Shown here: positions 1 through 6,128 of the stretch, one piece after another | Position numbering within the stretch: position 1 is the first letter of the stretch | Layout: each line of letters opens with the position of its first letter | Assembly: GCA_050330975.1 (NCBI GenBank) | Contig: JBHJHK010000119.1 | Location: forward strand, 1-9,147 | DNA length: 9,147 nt | Source: JBHJHK01 sp050330975 | GTDB taxonomy: Bacteria; Pseudomonadota; Gammaproteobacteria; Competibacterales; Competibacteraceae | Reading direction: 5' to 3' | The notes under the pieces: generated by a model | The model's database searches: none | The model's input: only the letters and a program-made list of their open reading frames with translations | What the model was told of the DNA's origin: nothing | Program-made: the position numbers and the translations under genes

Positions 1-612
1 GGGCCCCCGGGCATCCGCGGGCTGGCGTTCACCCTGGCGGGCCAGGCAACCCACGCCGGCACCACCCCCATGGACACCCGCCGCGACCCGGGTTACCTCG
101 CCGGTTGCATCATTCAGTATTTGCGGATGCTGAGCCAAAAGATCGAAGGCTTGCGGGCCACCGCGGGCCGGGTGATTTTTGAACCCAATTTGATCAACGT
201 CATCCCCCAACGGGTCCAATTCACCGCCGATCTGCGCCATCGCGACGGGGAAATCCTGGAGCGGGCGGCACAGCAAGTCGTGCAGTTTGTCCACACCATG
301 GCCGCCCCCGAACGGGTCGAGGTACAGCTGCGCACCTTGGCCGACTTTGCCCCGGTGGCCTTCGACCCCCAACTGGTCCAGGCCATCGCCGATGCCGCCC
401 AAAGCTTGGGCTACAGCGACCAGAGACTCTACAGCGGCGCCGGCCACGACGCCCAACTCATGGCCCGCAGCTGTCCAGCGGCGATGATCTTCGTCCCCAG
501 TCGCGGGGGCATCAGCCACAACATCGCCGAGGACACGGCGCCAGAGGCACTGGTCGCCGGCGGACGGGTGTTGTTGCGGCTGATGGCTCAGTTGGCGGAA
601 GTCAGAGGCTGA
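1..612 (+). CDS. M20-family amidase, hydantoinase/carbamoylase type (Zn-dependent hydrolase), C-terminal half; 5' end outside window
   Basis: The frame is open from base 1 and ends at TGA 610-612, giving 203 residues; a full family member is about 400, so roughly half is missing. Visible motifs, numbered from base 1: GQATHAGTTPMDTRRD around residues 14-29, PNLINVIP near 62-69, SGAGHDAQ at 145-152 and FVPSRGGISHN at 164-174. The HAGTTPM, GHDA and SHNxxE motifs are hallmarks of the family that includes N-carbamoyl-L-amino-acid hydrolase, allantoate amidohydrolase and beta-ureidopropionase. The His of SHN is a metal ligand in characterised relatives. These are cytosolic dimers that hydrolyse C-N bonds of carbamoyl or ureido compounds, often in purine, pyrimidine or hydantoin breakdown. 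The metal-binding N-terminal part is not visible, so the substrate cannot be assigned. The next gene is convergent, so this is the 3' end of its transcription unit. The family is secure; the exact activity is open. Confidence 0.9.
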   Translation, partial: GPPGIRGLAFTLAGQATHAGTTPMDTRRDPGYLAGCIIQYLRMLSQKIEGLRATAGRVIFEPNLINVIPQRVQFTADLRHRDGEILERAAQQVVQFVHTMAAPERVEVQLRTLADFAPVAFDPQLVQAIADAAQSLGYSDQRLYSGAGHDAQLMARSCPAAMIFVPSRGGISHNIAEDTAPEALVAGGRVLLRLMAQLAEVRG

Positions 613-903
613 GGGGCGGGGGCGAGCCCGCTGGGGAAGGTGGGTGGTGCTCGGTGAGCAGGGTGAGACGCTCGATGGCCGTCTGACCCGGCGCCACGGA
701 GGCAAAACTCGCAGACCCTGTCGAAAGGCATAGGGCCATCGCCAATCCATTGCTTTTCAAAAATCAATTCTCTGTGCGGAATCCACTGATAAACGCCGTC
801 ACCTTGTGGAGGCGCAGCGGTGGGCAACCCCCCGAGAAATCAGTGGCCAACAGGTTATTATTGGAATGAACACGGGTTATGGATTTTGTGCATTTGGTTC
901 AAT
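613..903. other. Intergenic region between convergent amidase and pilin genes, with a weak small ORF
   Basis: No recognised gene and no clear intrinsic terminator (a GC stem followed by a T run) was seen. One candidate is a minus-strand ORF at 602-760. It starts at TTG 760, immediately after an in-frame stop, or at ATG 739. Its 52 residues begin with a lysine, then a hydrophobic stretch containing LAMALCLSTGSASFA, resembling a short signal peptide, and end in a proline-rich tail. It has no convincing Shine-Dalgarno site and overlaps the end of the amidase gene by 11 bases, so it is not called as a gene. The region loses GC content towards the pilin. Confidence 0.5.
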
Positions 904-1341
904 CTAGGGACGACAGGCAGCGGGGCGGTACTTGCTGAGGAGGCCACCCCCGGTGCAAGACCATTGAATGGAAGCGGCGGTAACAGCCGCTGTGGGTCTG
1001 AGTACGATTTGCGAGCCACTGATAATGGCGTTGACAGAATTCCCATAGGTCACTGTGATGACACCAGTGACGATGGCGACAGAACTCACGTATTTGCCGG
1101 AGATCGATCCGGGGAGAGCGACGCCAGCAACGGTATTGTTGATGGGATAGGTCCCTCTGTCTGAGAAGTATTCAGACACAGCCGTTTTAGAGGCAGCGGA
1201 TAAGGCCAAACCCTCGGAAACTTGAGCGCGAATAATGTAATCTTGGTAGGCAGGTAAGGCGATGGCGGCTAGAACACCAATAATAGCCACCACTATCATG
1301 AGTTCTATGAGAGTAAAGCCCTGCTGTTTTTGCATGACCAC
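904..1341 (-). CDS. pilA: Type IV pilin, major-type (PilA-like) prepilin
   Basis: A 145-residue prepilin. Residues 1-8 (MVMQKQQG) are a short type III leader ending in Gly, the prepilin peptidase site. The mature protein begins FTLIELM with Phe1 and Glu5, followed by the hydrophobic N-terminal helix (MIVVAIIGVLAAIALP). Cys129 and Cys143 near the C-terminus frame a D-region and would form the usual disulfide. Length and pattern match proteobacterial type IVa pilins. GTG 1341 is preferred because GAGGAG ends 7 bases upstream; ATG 1335 would sit 13 bases away. Type IV pilins polymerise from the inner membrane into surface fibres for twitching, adhesion and DNA uptake. It stands alone here: no pilC, pilD or minor pilin is adjacent, and the GspE/PilB-type ATPase lies nearly 5 kb away beyond unrelated genes. 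The gene is much less GC-rich than its neighbours (29-30 G/C per 60 bases in two stretches counted). Being the major pilin rather than a paralogue is inferred. Confidence 0.93.
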   Translation of the reverse strand: MVMQKQQGFTLIELMIVVAIIGVLAAIALPAYQDYIIRAQVSEGLALSAASKTAVSEYFSDRGTYPINNTVAGVALPGSISGKYVSSVAIVTGVITVTYGNSVNAIISGSQIVLRPTAAVTAASIQWSCTGGGLLSKYRPAACRP

Positions 1342-1588
1342 GACTGTGCTCCTCGCTTCAAACTTGAATATCCAGTGTACAACGGCCTCGTCAGCCCCGA
1401 CCTTGGGGCCAGTGACCGGTTCTGAAGGCCAAAGCGCCGCGCCATTGATTCAGGATCTCCTTGGCGATGACCCATGACAGTCGACCCGGTTCATGAAGCG
1501 AAATGTGCCGGCCGATCAGCGGCCACAGGCGTCCAACAAGGGACATTCGGCAACGATATCCAATAATGTGGTAGTTGCCAACCCAATA
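1342..1588 (-). other. Intergenic region upstream of the pilin gene
   Basis: This 247-bp gap lies between the decarboxylase stop and the pilin start and should contain the pilin promoter if the pilin is transcribed separately. I saw no good sigma-54 -24/-12 element (GG and GC at the right spacing) and no convincing sigma-70 pair. A 51-codon minus-strand ORF (ATG 1546 to TGA 1391) lacks a Shine-Dalgarno site and resembles nothing I know. No T-tailed hairpin follows the decarboxylase, so read-through into the pilin is possible. Base composition falls toward about half G+C, as in the pilin gene. Confidence 0.5.
1349..1354 (-). promoter_or_regulatory. Shine-Dalgarno site of the pilin gene
   Basis: The minus strand reads GAGGAG here, 7 bases before GTG 1341 and 13 before ATG 1335. 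The spacing favours the GTG start and hence an 8-residue leader. Confidence 0.7.
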
Positions 1589-2833
1589 TTACACCACGAT
1601 TTCCCCCGCCGCCGGGTGGCTCAAAAACCCCTGGGGGCTGGCGGTTAGGCCGTAGGCCCCCGACTGATAGACGACGATAAAGTCCCCTACCCCGGCCCGG
1701 GGCAAAACCACCCGATGGGCCAGAAGGTCCAAGGGAGTACACGACGGCCCCACTACGGATACCATCTCCAAAGGCGTTTGCCCCATCCGGTTGCCCACCG
1801 CCACGGGATAATTGCGGCGCAGCACCTGGCCGAAGTTGCCCGACGCCGCCAGGTGGTGGTGCAATCCCCCGTCCACCACCAAAAACACCTGGCCCCGGGA
1901 CACCTTGCGGTCCACCACCTCGGTGACGTAGAGCCCCGCCTCGCCCACGAGGTATCGCCCCAGCTCCAACACGAGATACGCCCCGGGAAGCGCTTGGCTC
2001 AAGCGCTCCTGGAGCAGGTCTAGGTTGGCGGCCACCGGGGCCAGGTCCAGGGGCTTTTCCCCGGGAAAATAGGGAATCCCCAACCCGCCGCCGATGTTGA
2101 TATGCCTCGGCGGATAGGGGGCATGGGAGGCTAGGCGCAACGCCAACTCCACACTTTGGCTCTGGGCGGCGACGATGGCCTCGGGGTTGAGATTCTGGGA
2201 GCCGGCGTAGATGTGAAAACCTTGAAATGCCAACCCCAAGGCTGTGACGCGCGCCAGCAACGAAGGCACGGCCTCGGCGTCGACCCCAAAGGGCTTGGGG
2301 CCACCTCCCATGCGCATCCCCGCTCCCTTGAGTTCAAAATCGGGGTTAACCCGCACGGCCACCTTGGCCACTCGACCACTGTCCGCCGCCAACCGGGCCA
2401 CGGTAGCCAGTTCCCCTTCGGATTCCAGGTTGATGGTCACCCCCGCCGCCAGGGCGGCGGCCAACTCGACGGGGCGCTTGCCAGGGCCGGCGAAACTCAC
2501 CGTCTCGGGGTTGGCGCCGATCTCCAGCACCCGCGCCAATTCCCCTCCCGAAGCGATATCCAGCCCGTCCACCAACCCATCCAAGTGGCGGATCACATCA
2601 CAGTGGGGGTTGGCCTTGACGGCGTAGTGCAGCCGTACGGCATGGGGTAACAGCCGCCGCAACGCCGCCACCCGCTCGGCGATAAGCCGTCGGTCGTAGG
2701 CGTAGAACGGCGTTTGTCCCACCTGCTGGGCCAGCCGGGGCAAAGGGAGGCCACCGACCCACAAACAGCCATCCACCACGGGAAATTGCTCCATGGGGGC
2801 ATGCACCGGGGGCGATGGGGGGGATGGGGTCAC
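1589..2833 (-). CDS. PLP-dependent decarboxylase, fold III (ornithine/diaminopimelate decarboxylase family), exosortase A-associated type
   Basis: 414 residues from GTG 2833. An ornithine/DAP/arginine decarboxylase-family enzyme: an alanine-racemase-like barrel followed by a C-terminal beta domain. Key motifs are YAVKANPH with Lys73 (PLP Schiff base), HIYAGSQ from His207, the phosphate-binding GGGLG at 248-252, ELGR at 290-293, GPSCTPLD with Cys365 and Asp369 (the second active-site half supplied by the dimer partner), and GAYG at 392-395. The family decarboxylates basic or D-configured amino acids. Pairing with the AMP ligase immediately upstream matches the decarboxylase/ligase pair known near exosortase A loci (TIGR03099/TIGR03098, assigned from memory), where the substrate is unknown. 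The GTG start overlaps the ligase TGA (GTGA), with GAGG about 8 bases upstream, implying translational coupling; ATG 2794 is the alternative but has no Shine-Dalgarno site. The open frame continues further upstream only as a shadow of the ligase gene. A plain lysA role is less likely given the partner. Confidence 0.92.
   Translation of the reverse strand: MTPSPPSPPVHAPMEQFPVVDGCLWVGGLPLPRLAQQVGQTPFYAYDRRLIAERVAALRRLLPHAVRLHYAVKANPHCDVIRHLDGLVDGLDIASGGELARVLEIGANPETVSFAGPGKRPVELAAALAAGVTINLESEGELATVARLAADSGRVAKVAVRVNPDFELKGAGMRMGGGPKPFGVDAEAVPSLLARVTALGLAFQGFHIYAGSQNLNPEAIVAAQSQSVELALRLASHAPYPPRHINIGGGLGIPYFPGEKPLDLAPVAANLDLLQERLSQALPGAYLVLELGRYLVGEAGLYVTEVVDRKVSRGQVFLVVDGGLHHHLAASGNFGQVLRRNYPVAVGNRMGQTPLEMVSVVGPSCTPLDLLAHRVVLPRAGVGDFIVVYQSGAYGLTASPQGFLSHPAAGEIVV
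2830..2833 (-). promoter_or_regulatory. GTGA start/stop overlap coupling ligase and decarboxylase
   Basis: The minus strand reads GTGA: GTG opens the decarboxylase frame and TGA closes the ligase frame. Overlaps of this type normally mean re-initiation by the same ribosome, supporting one operon and a fixed ratio of products. Confidence 0.7.
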
Positions 2834-4479
2834 GGCGTCGACCTCGACGGTTTGGATGGCAACGGCTCTCTTTGGACAAAATGCCCCCCCCACTCCTCGG
2901 CCAATCGCCGGCGATCCCCCTTGCCGTTGGGGGTATGGGGCAGCTCTCGACGGGGGATAATATGGCTGGGCACCATGTAGCTCGGCAACTGGCGGCGACA
3001 GTGTTCCCCCAGGGCTTCGGGGTCGAAGGCCTTTTCGTCGACGCCGCCCACGGGGACCACCAGCAACACGATGGCCTGACCCAACTGGGGGTGGGGAACA
3101 CCCACGGCCGCCGCCGCCGCCACCAGGCCGCTGCCGTGGGCAATGGCCTCCACTTCCGTGGGACTCACCCGATAGCCCGAGGTTTTGATCATGTCGTCGC
3201 CGCGGCCGATGAAATACAAGTACCCCTCGGCATCCCGGCGCACGGTATCCCCAGACCACACGGCGAATTCCCCCAAGGGAAGCTCCTCGGCTACCCCATG
3301 GGCCGGGCGAAAGCGCTCTCTAGTGCGCGCGGGATCGTTCCAATACCCCAAGGCCACGGTGGCCCCCCGATGGACCAGCTCCCCGGGCTCGTCCACCTCG
3401 CACAACCCACCGTCGGGGCGCACCACCAACACCTCGGCCCCGGGGATGGCCCTTCCCATGGAGTCGGGGCGGCGATCGAGTTCCTCGGGGGGCAAATAGG
3501 TGGAGCGAAACGCCTCGGTGAGGCCGTACATCAAAAACACCCGAGCTCGGGGCAGCGCCCGGCGCAGCTGTGCCACCACCGGCCGCGGCAAATGCCCGCC
3601 GGTATTGGCGATAAAGCGCACCGATTCTAGGGCCTTGGCCGGCCACGCCAGAGGTGCCAGCTGCATCCACAGGGGCGGCACGGCGGTGATTCCCGTCACC
3701 CCCTCCCGCGCCGCGGTCTCCACCACCTCCCGCGGCAAGAGATAGTCCAGCAGCACCGCCCGAGCCCCCACCCAAAACGCCGTGGTGAGTTGACTCAAGC
3801 CGGCGTCAAAGCTCAAGGGCAGCACCGCCAACAGGCGGTCTTGGGGCTCCAGGGCCAAATACTGGGCCACGGCGGCGGCGCCGGCCACCAGGTTGCGGTG
3901 GGAGAGCACCACCCCCTTGGGGGGCCCGGTGCTCCCCGAAGTGTACAAAATGGCGGCGACATCCACGTCGATGGAGATTCCCCTCCCCGCCCCCCTCCCC
4001 TCGGCCACCCAGGCCTCCCAGTCCAAAGCGGCCACCTGAGGGGGTAGGGCCGAGGACTTTGCAGTGATGCTGCCGTCGGCGAGCCACACGGTGACCGCCA
4101 AGTCCGGGCATTGGCCCAGCACCGGGCCCAGGCTGCCTCGGCGGCCCGCGCTGCTCACCAACACCCGCACCCCGCAATCTCGCAGGATGTGACCCACCTG
4201 ATGGGGCTTTAGCAGGGGATTGACGGGGACGGCCACGGCGCCAGCCCGCCAGATGCCGGCCATGGTTGCCACGGCCTCCGGGCTTTTGGGCAAATAGACG
4301 GCGATGCGATCACCCCGGGTGACGCCGATATCCCCGAGACCCCGAGCGACCGCCTCACTGGCCCGCCACAGATCGTCGTAACGCCACACGCGATGGCGGT
4401 GGACCAGGGCGGGGGCAGCGGGGGTGCGCTCGGCAGCGCGGCACAGGGCATCGGTGATTAAACCAAACATGGGCGGCAT
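2830..4479 (-). CDS. AMP-forming acyl-CoA ligase (ANL superfamily), exosortase A-associated type
   Basis: 549 residues, full length for the family. It carries the ATP/AMP-binding P-loop ILYTSGSTGPPKG at 177-189, YGLTE at 318-322, the ribose-binding Asp411 in SGDTVRR, the hinge and A8 region around GRGDDMIKTSGYRVSPTEVE (425-444), and the C-terminal PNGKGDRR with the adenylation lysine Lys520. These show an intact enzyme that forms an acyl-adenylate from a carboxylic acid and ATP and passes the acyl group to CoA or a carrier-protein thiol. It is the first gene of a two-gene operon; its stop overlaps the decarboxylase start. That arrangement fits the exosortase A-associated ligase family (TIGR03098, from memory), linked to exopolysaccharide/PEP-CTERM loci. 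No exosortase, carrier protein or sugar enzyme is visible here. The start is uncertain: ATG 4479 and ATG 4470 both lack a Shine-Dalgarno site. The true substrate is unknown; a long-chain fatty acid ligase is less likely given the partner. Confidence 0.92.
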   Translation of the reverse strand: MPPMFGLITDALCRAAERTPAAPALVHRHRVWRYDDLWRASEAVARGLGDIGVTRGDRIAVYLPKSPEAVATMAGIWRAGAVAVPVNPLLKPHQVGHILRDCGVRVLVSSAGRRGSLGPVLGQCPDLAVTVWLADGSITAKSSALPPQVAALDWEAWVAEGRGAGRGISIDVDVAAILYTSGSTGPPKGVVLSHRNLVAGAAAVAQYLALEPQDRLLAVLPLSFDAGLSQLTTAFWVGARAVLLDYLLPREVVETAAREGVTGITAVPPLWMQLAPLAWPAKALESVRFIANTGGHLPRPVVAQLRRALPRARVFLMYGLTEAFRSTYLPPEELDRRPDSMGRAIPGAEVLVVRPDGGLCEVDEPGELVHRGATVALGYWNDPARTRERFRPAHGVAEELPLGEFAVWSGDTVRRDAEGYLYFIGRGDDMIKTSGYRVSPTEVEAIAHGSGLVAAAAAVGVPHPQLGQAIVLLVVPVGGVDEKAFDPEALGEHCRRQLPSYMVPSHIIPRRELPHTPNGKGDRRRLAEEWGGHFVQREPLPSKPSRSTP

Positions 4480-4607
4480 TCAAAATTCAAAGGTTGCAAC
4501 GGAAGTGGCGAAACGGAGCGGTAACGGGAAAACTCGTGGGGAACCCGCCCGGAGTCACCGGTCCAAAAAGTAACTCAACGACAGCCCAATAGCGATGGGG
4601 GAATGCT
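4480..4607. promoter_or_regulatory. Divergent intergenic region, presumed promoters for the ligase operon and the NDH-2-like gene
   Basis: This 128-bp gap lies between two divergent genes, so it must carry the start signals for both unless transcription begins inside one of them. It is locally A-rich (for example CAAAATTCAAAGG near 4480-4492 and CCAAAAAGTAAC near 4563-4574). I could not identify a convincing -35/-10 pair or operator. Confidence 0.45.
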
Positions 4608-5771
4608 TTGTCCCTGGATCAATTCAAGCCCCGGGTGGTAGTCCTGGGGGGTGGTTACGCCGGCCTCAGCGCCGTGTGGTCGTTGCCCAAGCACGTGTTC
4701 CACGTCGTCTTGGTGGACCGGCGCCCAGCCTTTTTGGATGTGGTCAAACTCCACCAGACCATCCACCGCCCGGTGTCGGACCTGGAGAGCGACTACGCCA
4801 CCCTGGCCAAGCGCCACGACTTCGAATTTCACCGCGGTCAGGTGGCCTTTGAGGCCCGGGATTTGGTCGCCTGGGGGCGACGGGGGAGGCTCCCCGTGGG
4901 GGATGGGGAAATCCCCTTTGACTATTTGCTCGTCAGCACCGGCCACACCCCACGCCCCCCCCGGGCCACCACCACCGACCAACGGGATTTGGCACAACTT
5001 CAAGATCAAGGGGCATCCACCGCCTTCCACAGCCTCTTCCAGGGTGCCGACGACGCCGGTGCCATCACCGTGGTGGGGGCGGGGCCCACGGGGGTGCAGT
5101 TTGTCTTTGAATTGGACGCCTGGCTGCGCCAACGGGGCCGCGCCATCAACATCCAGTGGGTCAACGCCGGTCCCACCCCTTTGGCGGGATTTCCCGAAGG
5201 CGTCGTGGCGGCAGTCGATGCCAAGATTCGCGCCACGCCCCGCATCGACTACTTCCCTTCCACCCGCCTAGTGGACAGCCCACCGGGACAGGTGATCCTA
5301 GAGGGCCCCCAGGAGCGCTTCACCCTGCCCTCGCGCCTCACCTGGCTGTTTCCAGGCCTCATGCCGGCTCCAGAACCCCTGACCACCAACAGCTATGGCC
5401 AGGTGGTGGTCGACGGCAGGGAAGTGGTGGACAACGTCTTTGCCGCCGGGGATTGCGCCCGCTTCGACGGCGTGGGACTCAATCGTTTGTCGGCCCAGGC
5501 GGCCCTGCGCAAAGGGGCGGCGGCGGCGGAAAACCTCCGCGCCGTGGCCCGCAATGGCAGCCCCACCCCCTACACTTACCAAGAACAGGGCTACGTGGTG
5601 CACTTGGGTCCCAACGACGGGGTGGGCTGGTTACTCGACCAAGCCAATGTGATCCGCGGCGCGGCGGCCATAGCTGCCAAGGCCGCCGTCGAAGCCCAAT
5701 TTGCCCTGCGCCTCGAAGGGGTCACCAAAGGATTGGTCAACCTCTGGAGTAGTGTCGACCAACAGCGCTAA
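4608..5771 (+). CDS. FAD/NAD(P)-dependent oxidoreductase, type II NADH dehydrogenase (NDH-2) family
   Basis: 387 residues with a two-dinucleotide-fold architecture: an N-terminal FAD-binding GGGYAGL at 14-20, an internal NAD(P)H-binding VGAGPTGVQFVFEL at 156-169, and a C-terminal FAD motif NVFAAGDCA at 276-284. The closest broad family is the COG1252-type NDH-2 and relatives, peripheral inner-membrane flavoenzymes that pass electrons from NADH to quinone without pumping protons. The only cysteine is Cys283 in GDCA, so the catalytic cysteines of sulfide:quinone reductase are absent. The second motif has Gln-Phe-Val where classic NDH-2 usually has Glu-Leu-Ala, so it may be a divergent subfamily with another electron acceptor. 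The TTG 4608 start is supported by GGGGGA just upstream and by the usual few residues before the FAD motif; an in-frame stop at 4590-4592 rules out a longer form. It is divergent from the ligase and followed by a small ORF. No obvious transmembrane helix was seen. Confidence 0.88.
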   Translation: MSLDQFKPRVVVLGGGYAGLSAVWSLPKHVFHVVLVDRRPAFLDVVKLHQTIHRPVSDLESDYATLAKRHDFEFHRGQVAFEARDLVAWGRRGRLPVGDGEIPFDYLLVSTGHTPRPPRATTTDQRDLAQLQDQGASTAFHSLFQGADDAGAITVVGAGPTGVQFVFELDAWLRQRGRAINIQWVNAGPTPLAGFPEGVVAAVDAKIRATPRIDYFPSTRLVDSPPGQVILEGPQERFTLPSRLTWLFPGLMPAPEPLTTNSYGQVVVDGREVVDNVFAAGDCARFDGVGLNRLSAQAALRKGAAAAENLRAVARNGSPTPYTYQEQGYVVHLGPNDGVGWLLDQANVIRGAAAIAAKAAVEAQFALRLEGVTKGLVNLWSSVDQQR

Positions 5772-5866
5772 ACTGACCTATTACATGACTTATTAGTCGC
5801 CGTGCTAGGCTTCGGCAAGCCCCGGGTTGTTCCGCCAGAAACGGTCGTTTGCCATCGCGATACCCC

Positions 5867-5873
5867 AAGGAGG
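5867..5873 (+). promoter_or_regulatory. Strong Shine-Dalgarno site before a small ORF
   Basis: AAGGAGG lies 9 bases before TTG 5883. It is one of the best ribosome binding sites in the window and the main reason for calling the 66-residue ORF downstream. Confidence 0.6.
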
Positions 5874-5882
5874 ACAGGCCTC

Positions 5883-6083
5883 TTGAATCACCGCAAAATA
5901 CCCCTCAACATCTACGCCCTCGCCGCCGAGAGCACCCTGATCATCTCCACCTTCAGCTGGGCATTGGGTCTGCGGGCCCTCCAGAGCTGGTTCGACCTCT
6001 GGCGAGCCTGGCCTTCCCAGGCGCCGCAGCCCCGCCCCTTGTATTTCCCCATCCCACCGGAGCAGCGGCCCCAAGGGGAATAG
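5883..6083 (+). CDS. Hypothetical small protein, possibly membrane-associated (66 aa)
   Basis: A 66-residue ORF with a TTG start 9 bases after AAGGAGG and a TAG stop at 6081-6083. It opens MNHRKIPLNIYALAAESTL, then has a hydrophobic, aromatic-rich stretch (IISTFSWALGLRALQSWFDLWRAW) that could be a membrane-associated or amphipathic helix, and a proline-rich tail ending in Glu. I do not recognise the family. It lies 111 bases downstream of the oxidoreductase on the same strand, so it may be co-transcribed, and it converges on the ATPase gene. The frame can be extended upstream to GTG 5802, but that start has no Shine-Dalgarno site. Support is the ribosome site and plausible composition only. 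It could be a chance ORF in GC-rich DNA, since the opposite strand is also open here. Confidence 0.5.
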   Translation: MNHRKIPLNIYALAAESTLIISTFSWALGLRALQSWFDLWRAWPSQAPQPRPLYFPIPPEQRPQGE

Positions 6084-6090
6084 TGGGGCC

Positions 6091-6112
6091 CCGCGGAGAA
6101 CAGCACCCGCGG
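6091..6112. terminator. GC stem-loop between convergent genes, possible terminator
   Basis: CCGCGG at 6091-6096 and again at 6107-6112 can pair across a 10-base loop, within the short gap between the small ORF and the ATPase stop. There is no T run on either side, so it is not a classic intrinsic terminator. Its position suggests a bidirectional stop or simply GC-rich self-complementarity. Confidence 0.3.
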
Positions 6113-6128
6113 CGGCCTCGCCGGGGGG

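Noticed and set aside
588..827. 79-codon minus-strand ORF between the amidase and the pilin
   Set aside because: TTG start, no ribosome site, and the last third is the complement of the amidase end; no known motif.
1342..1588. Sigma-54 promoter for the pilin
   Set aside because: No -24 GG and -12 GC pair with proper spacing could be found on the minus strand; the nearest matches miss one element.
2834..3259. N-terminal extension of the decarboxylase frame inside the ligase gene
   Set aside because: It reads as Arg/Gly/Pro-rich non-homologous sequence. The GTGA overlap at 2830-2833 gives a better start and the usual family length.
2815..3630. 271-codon open frame on the plus strand opposite the ligase
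   Set aside because: It is antisense to a clear ANL ligase, has no recognisable motif and has a His/Gly/Pro-rich composition typical of shadows.
4608..5771. Sulfide:quinone reductase
   Set aside because: Only one cysteine is present (in GDCA), so the catalytic disulfide cannot form.
5788..5821. Small inverted repeats after the oxidoreductase (GACT-TATT-AGTC and GGCTT-CGGC-AAGCC)
   Set aside because: The stems are only 4-5 bp without a T tract, too weak to call a terminator.
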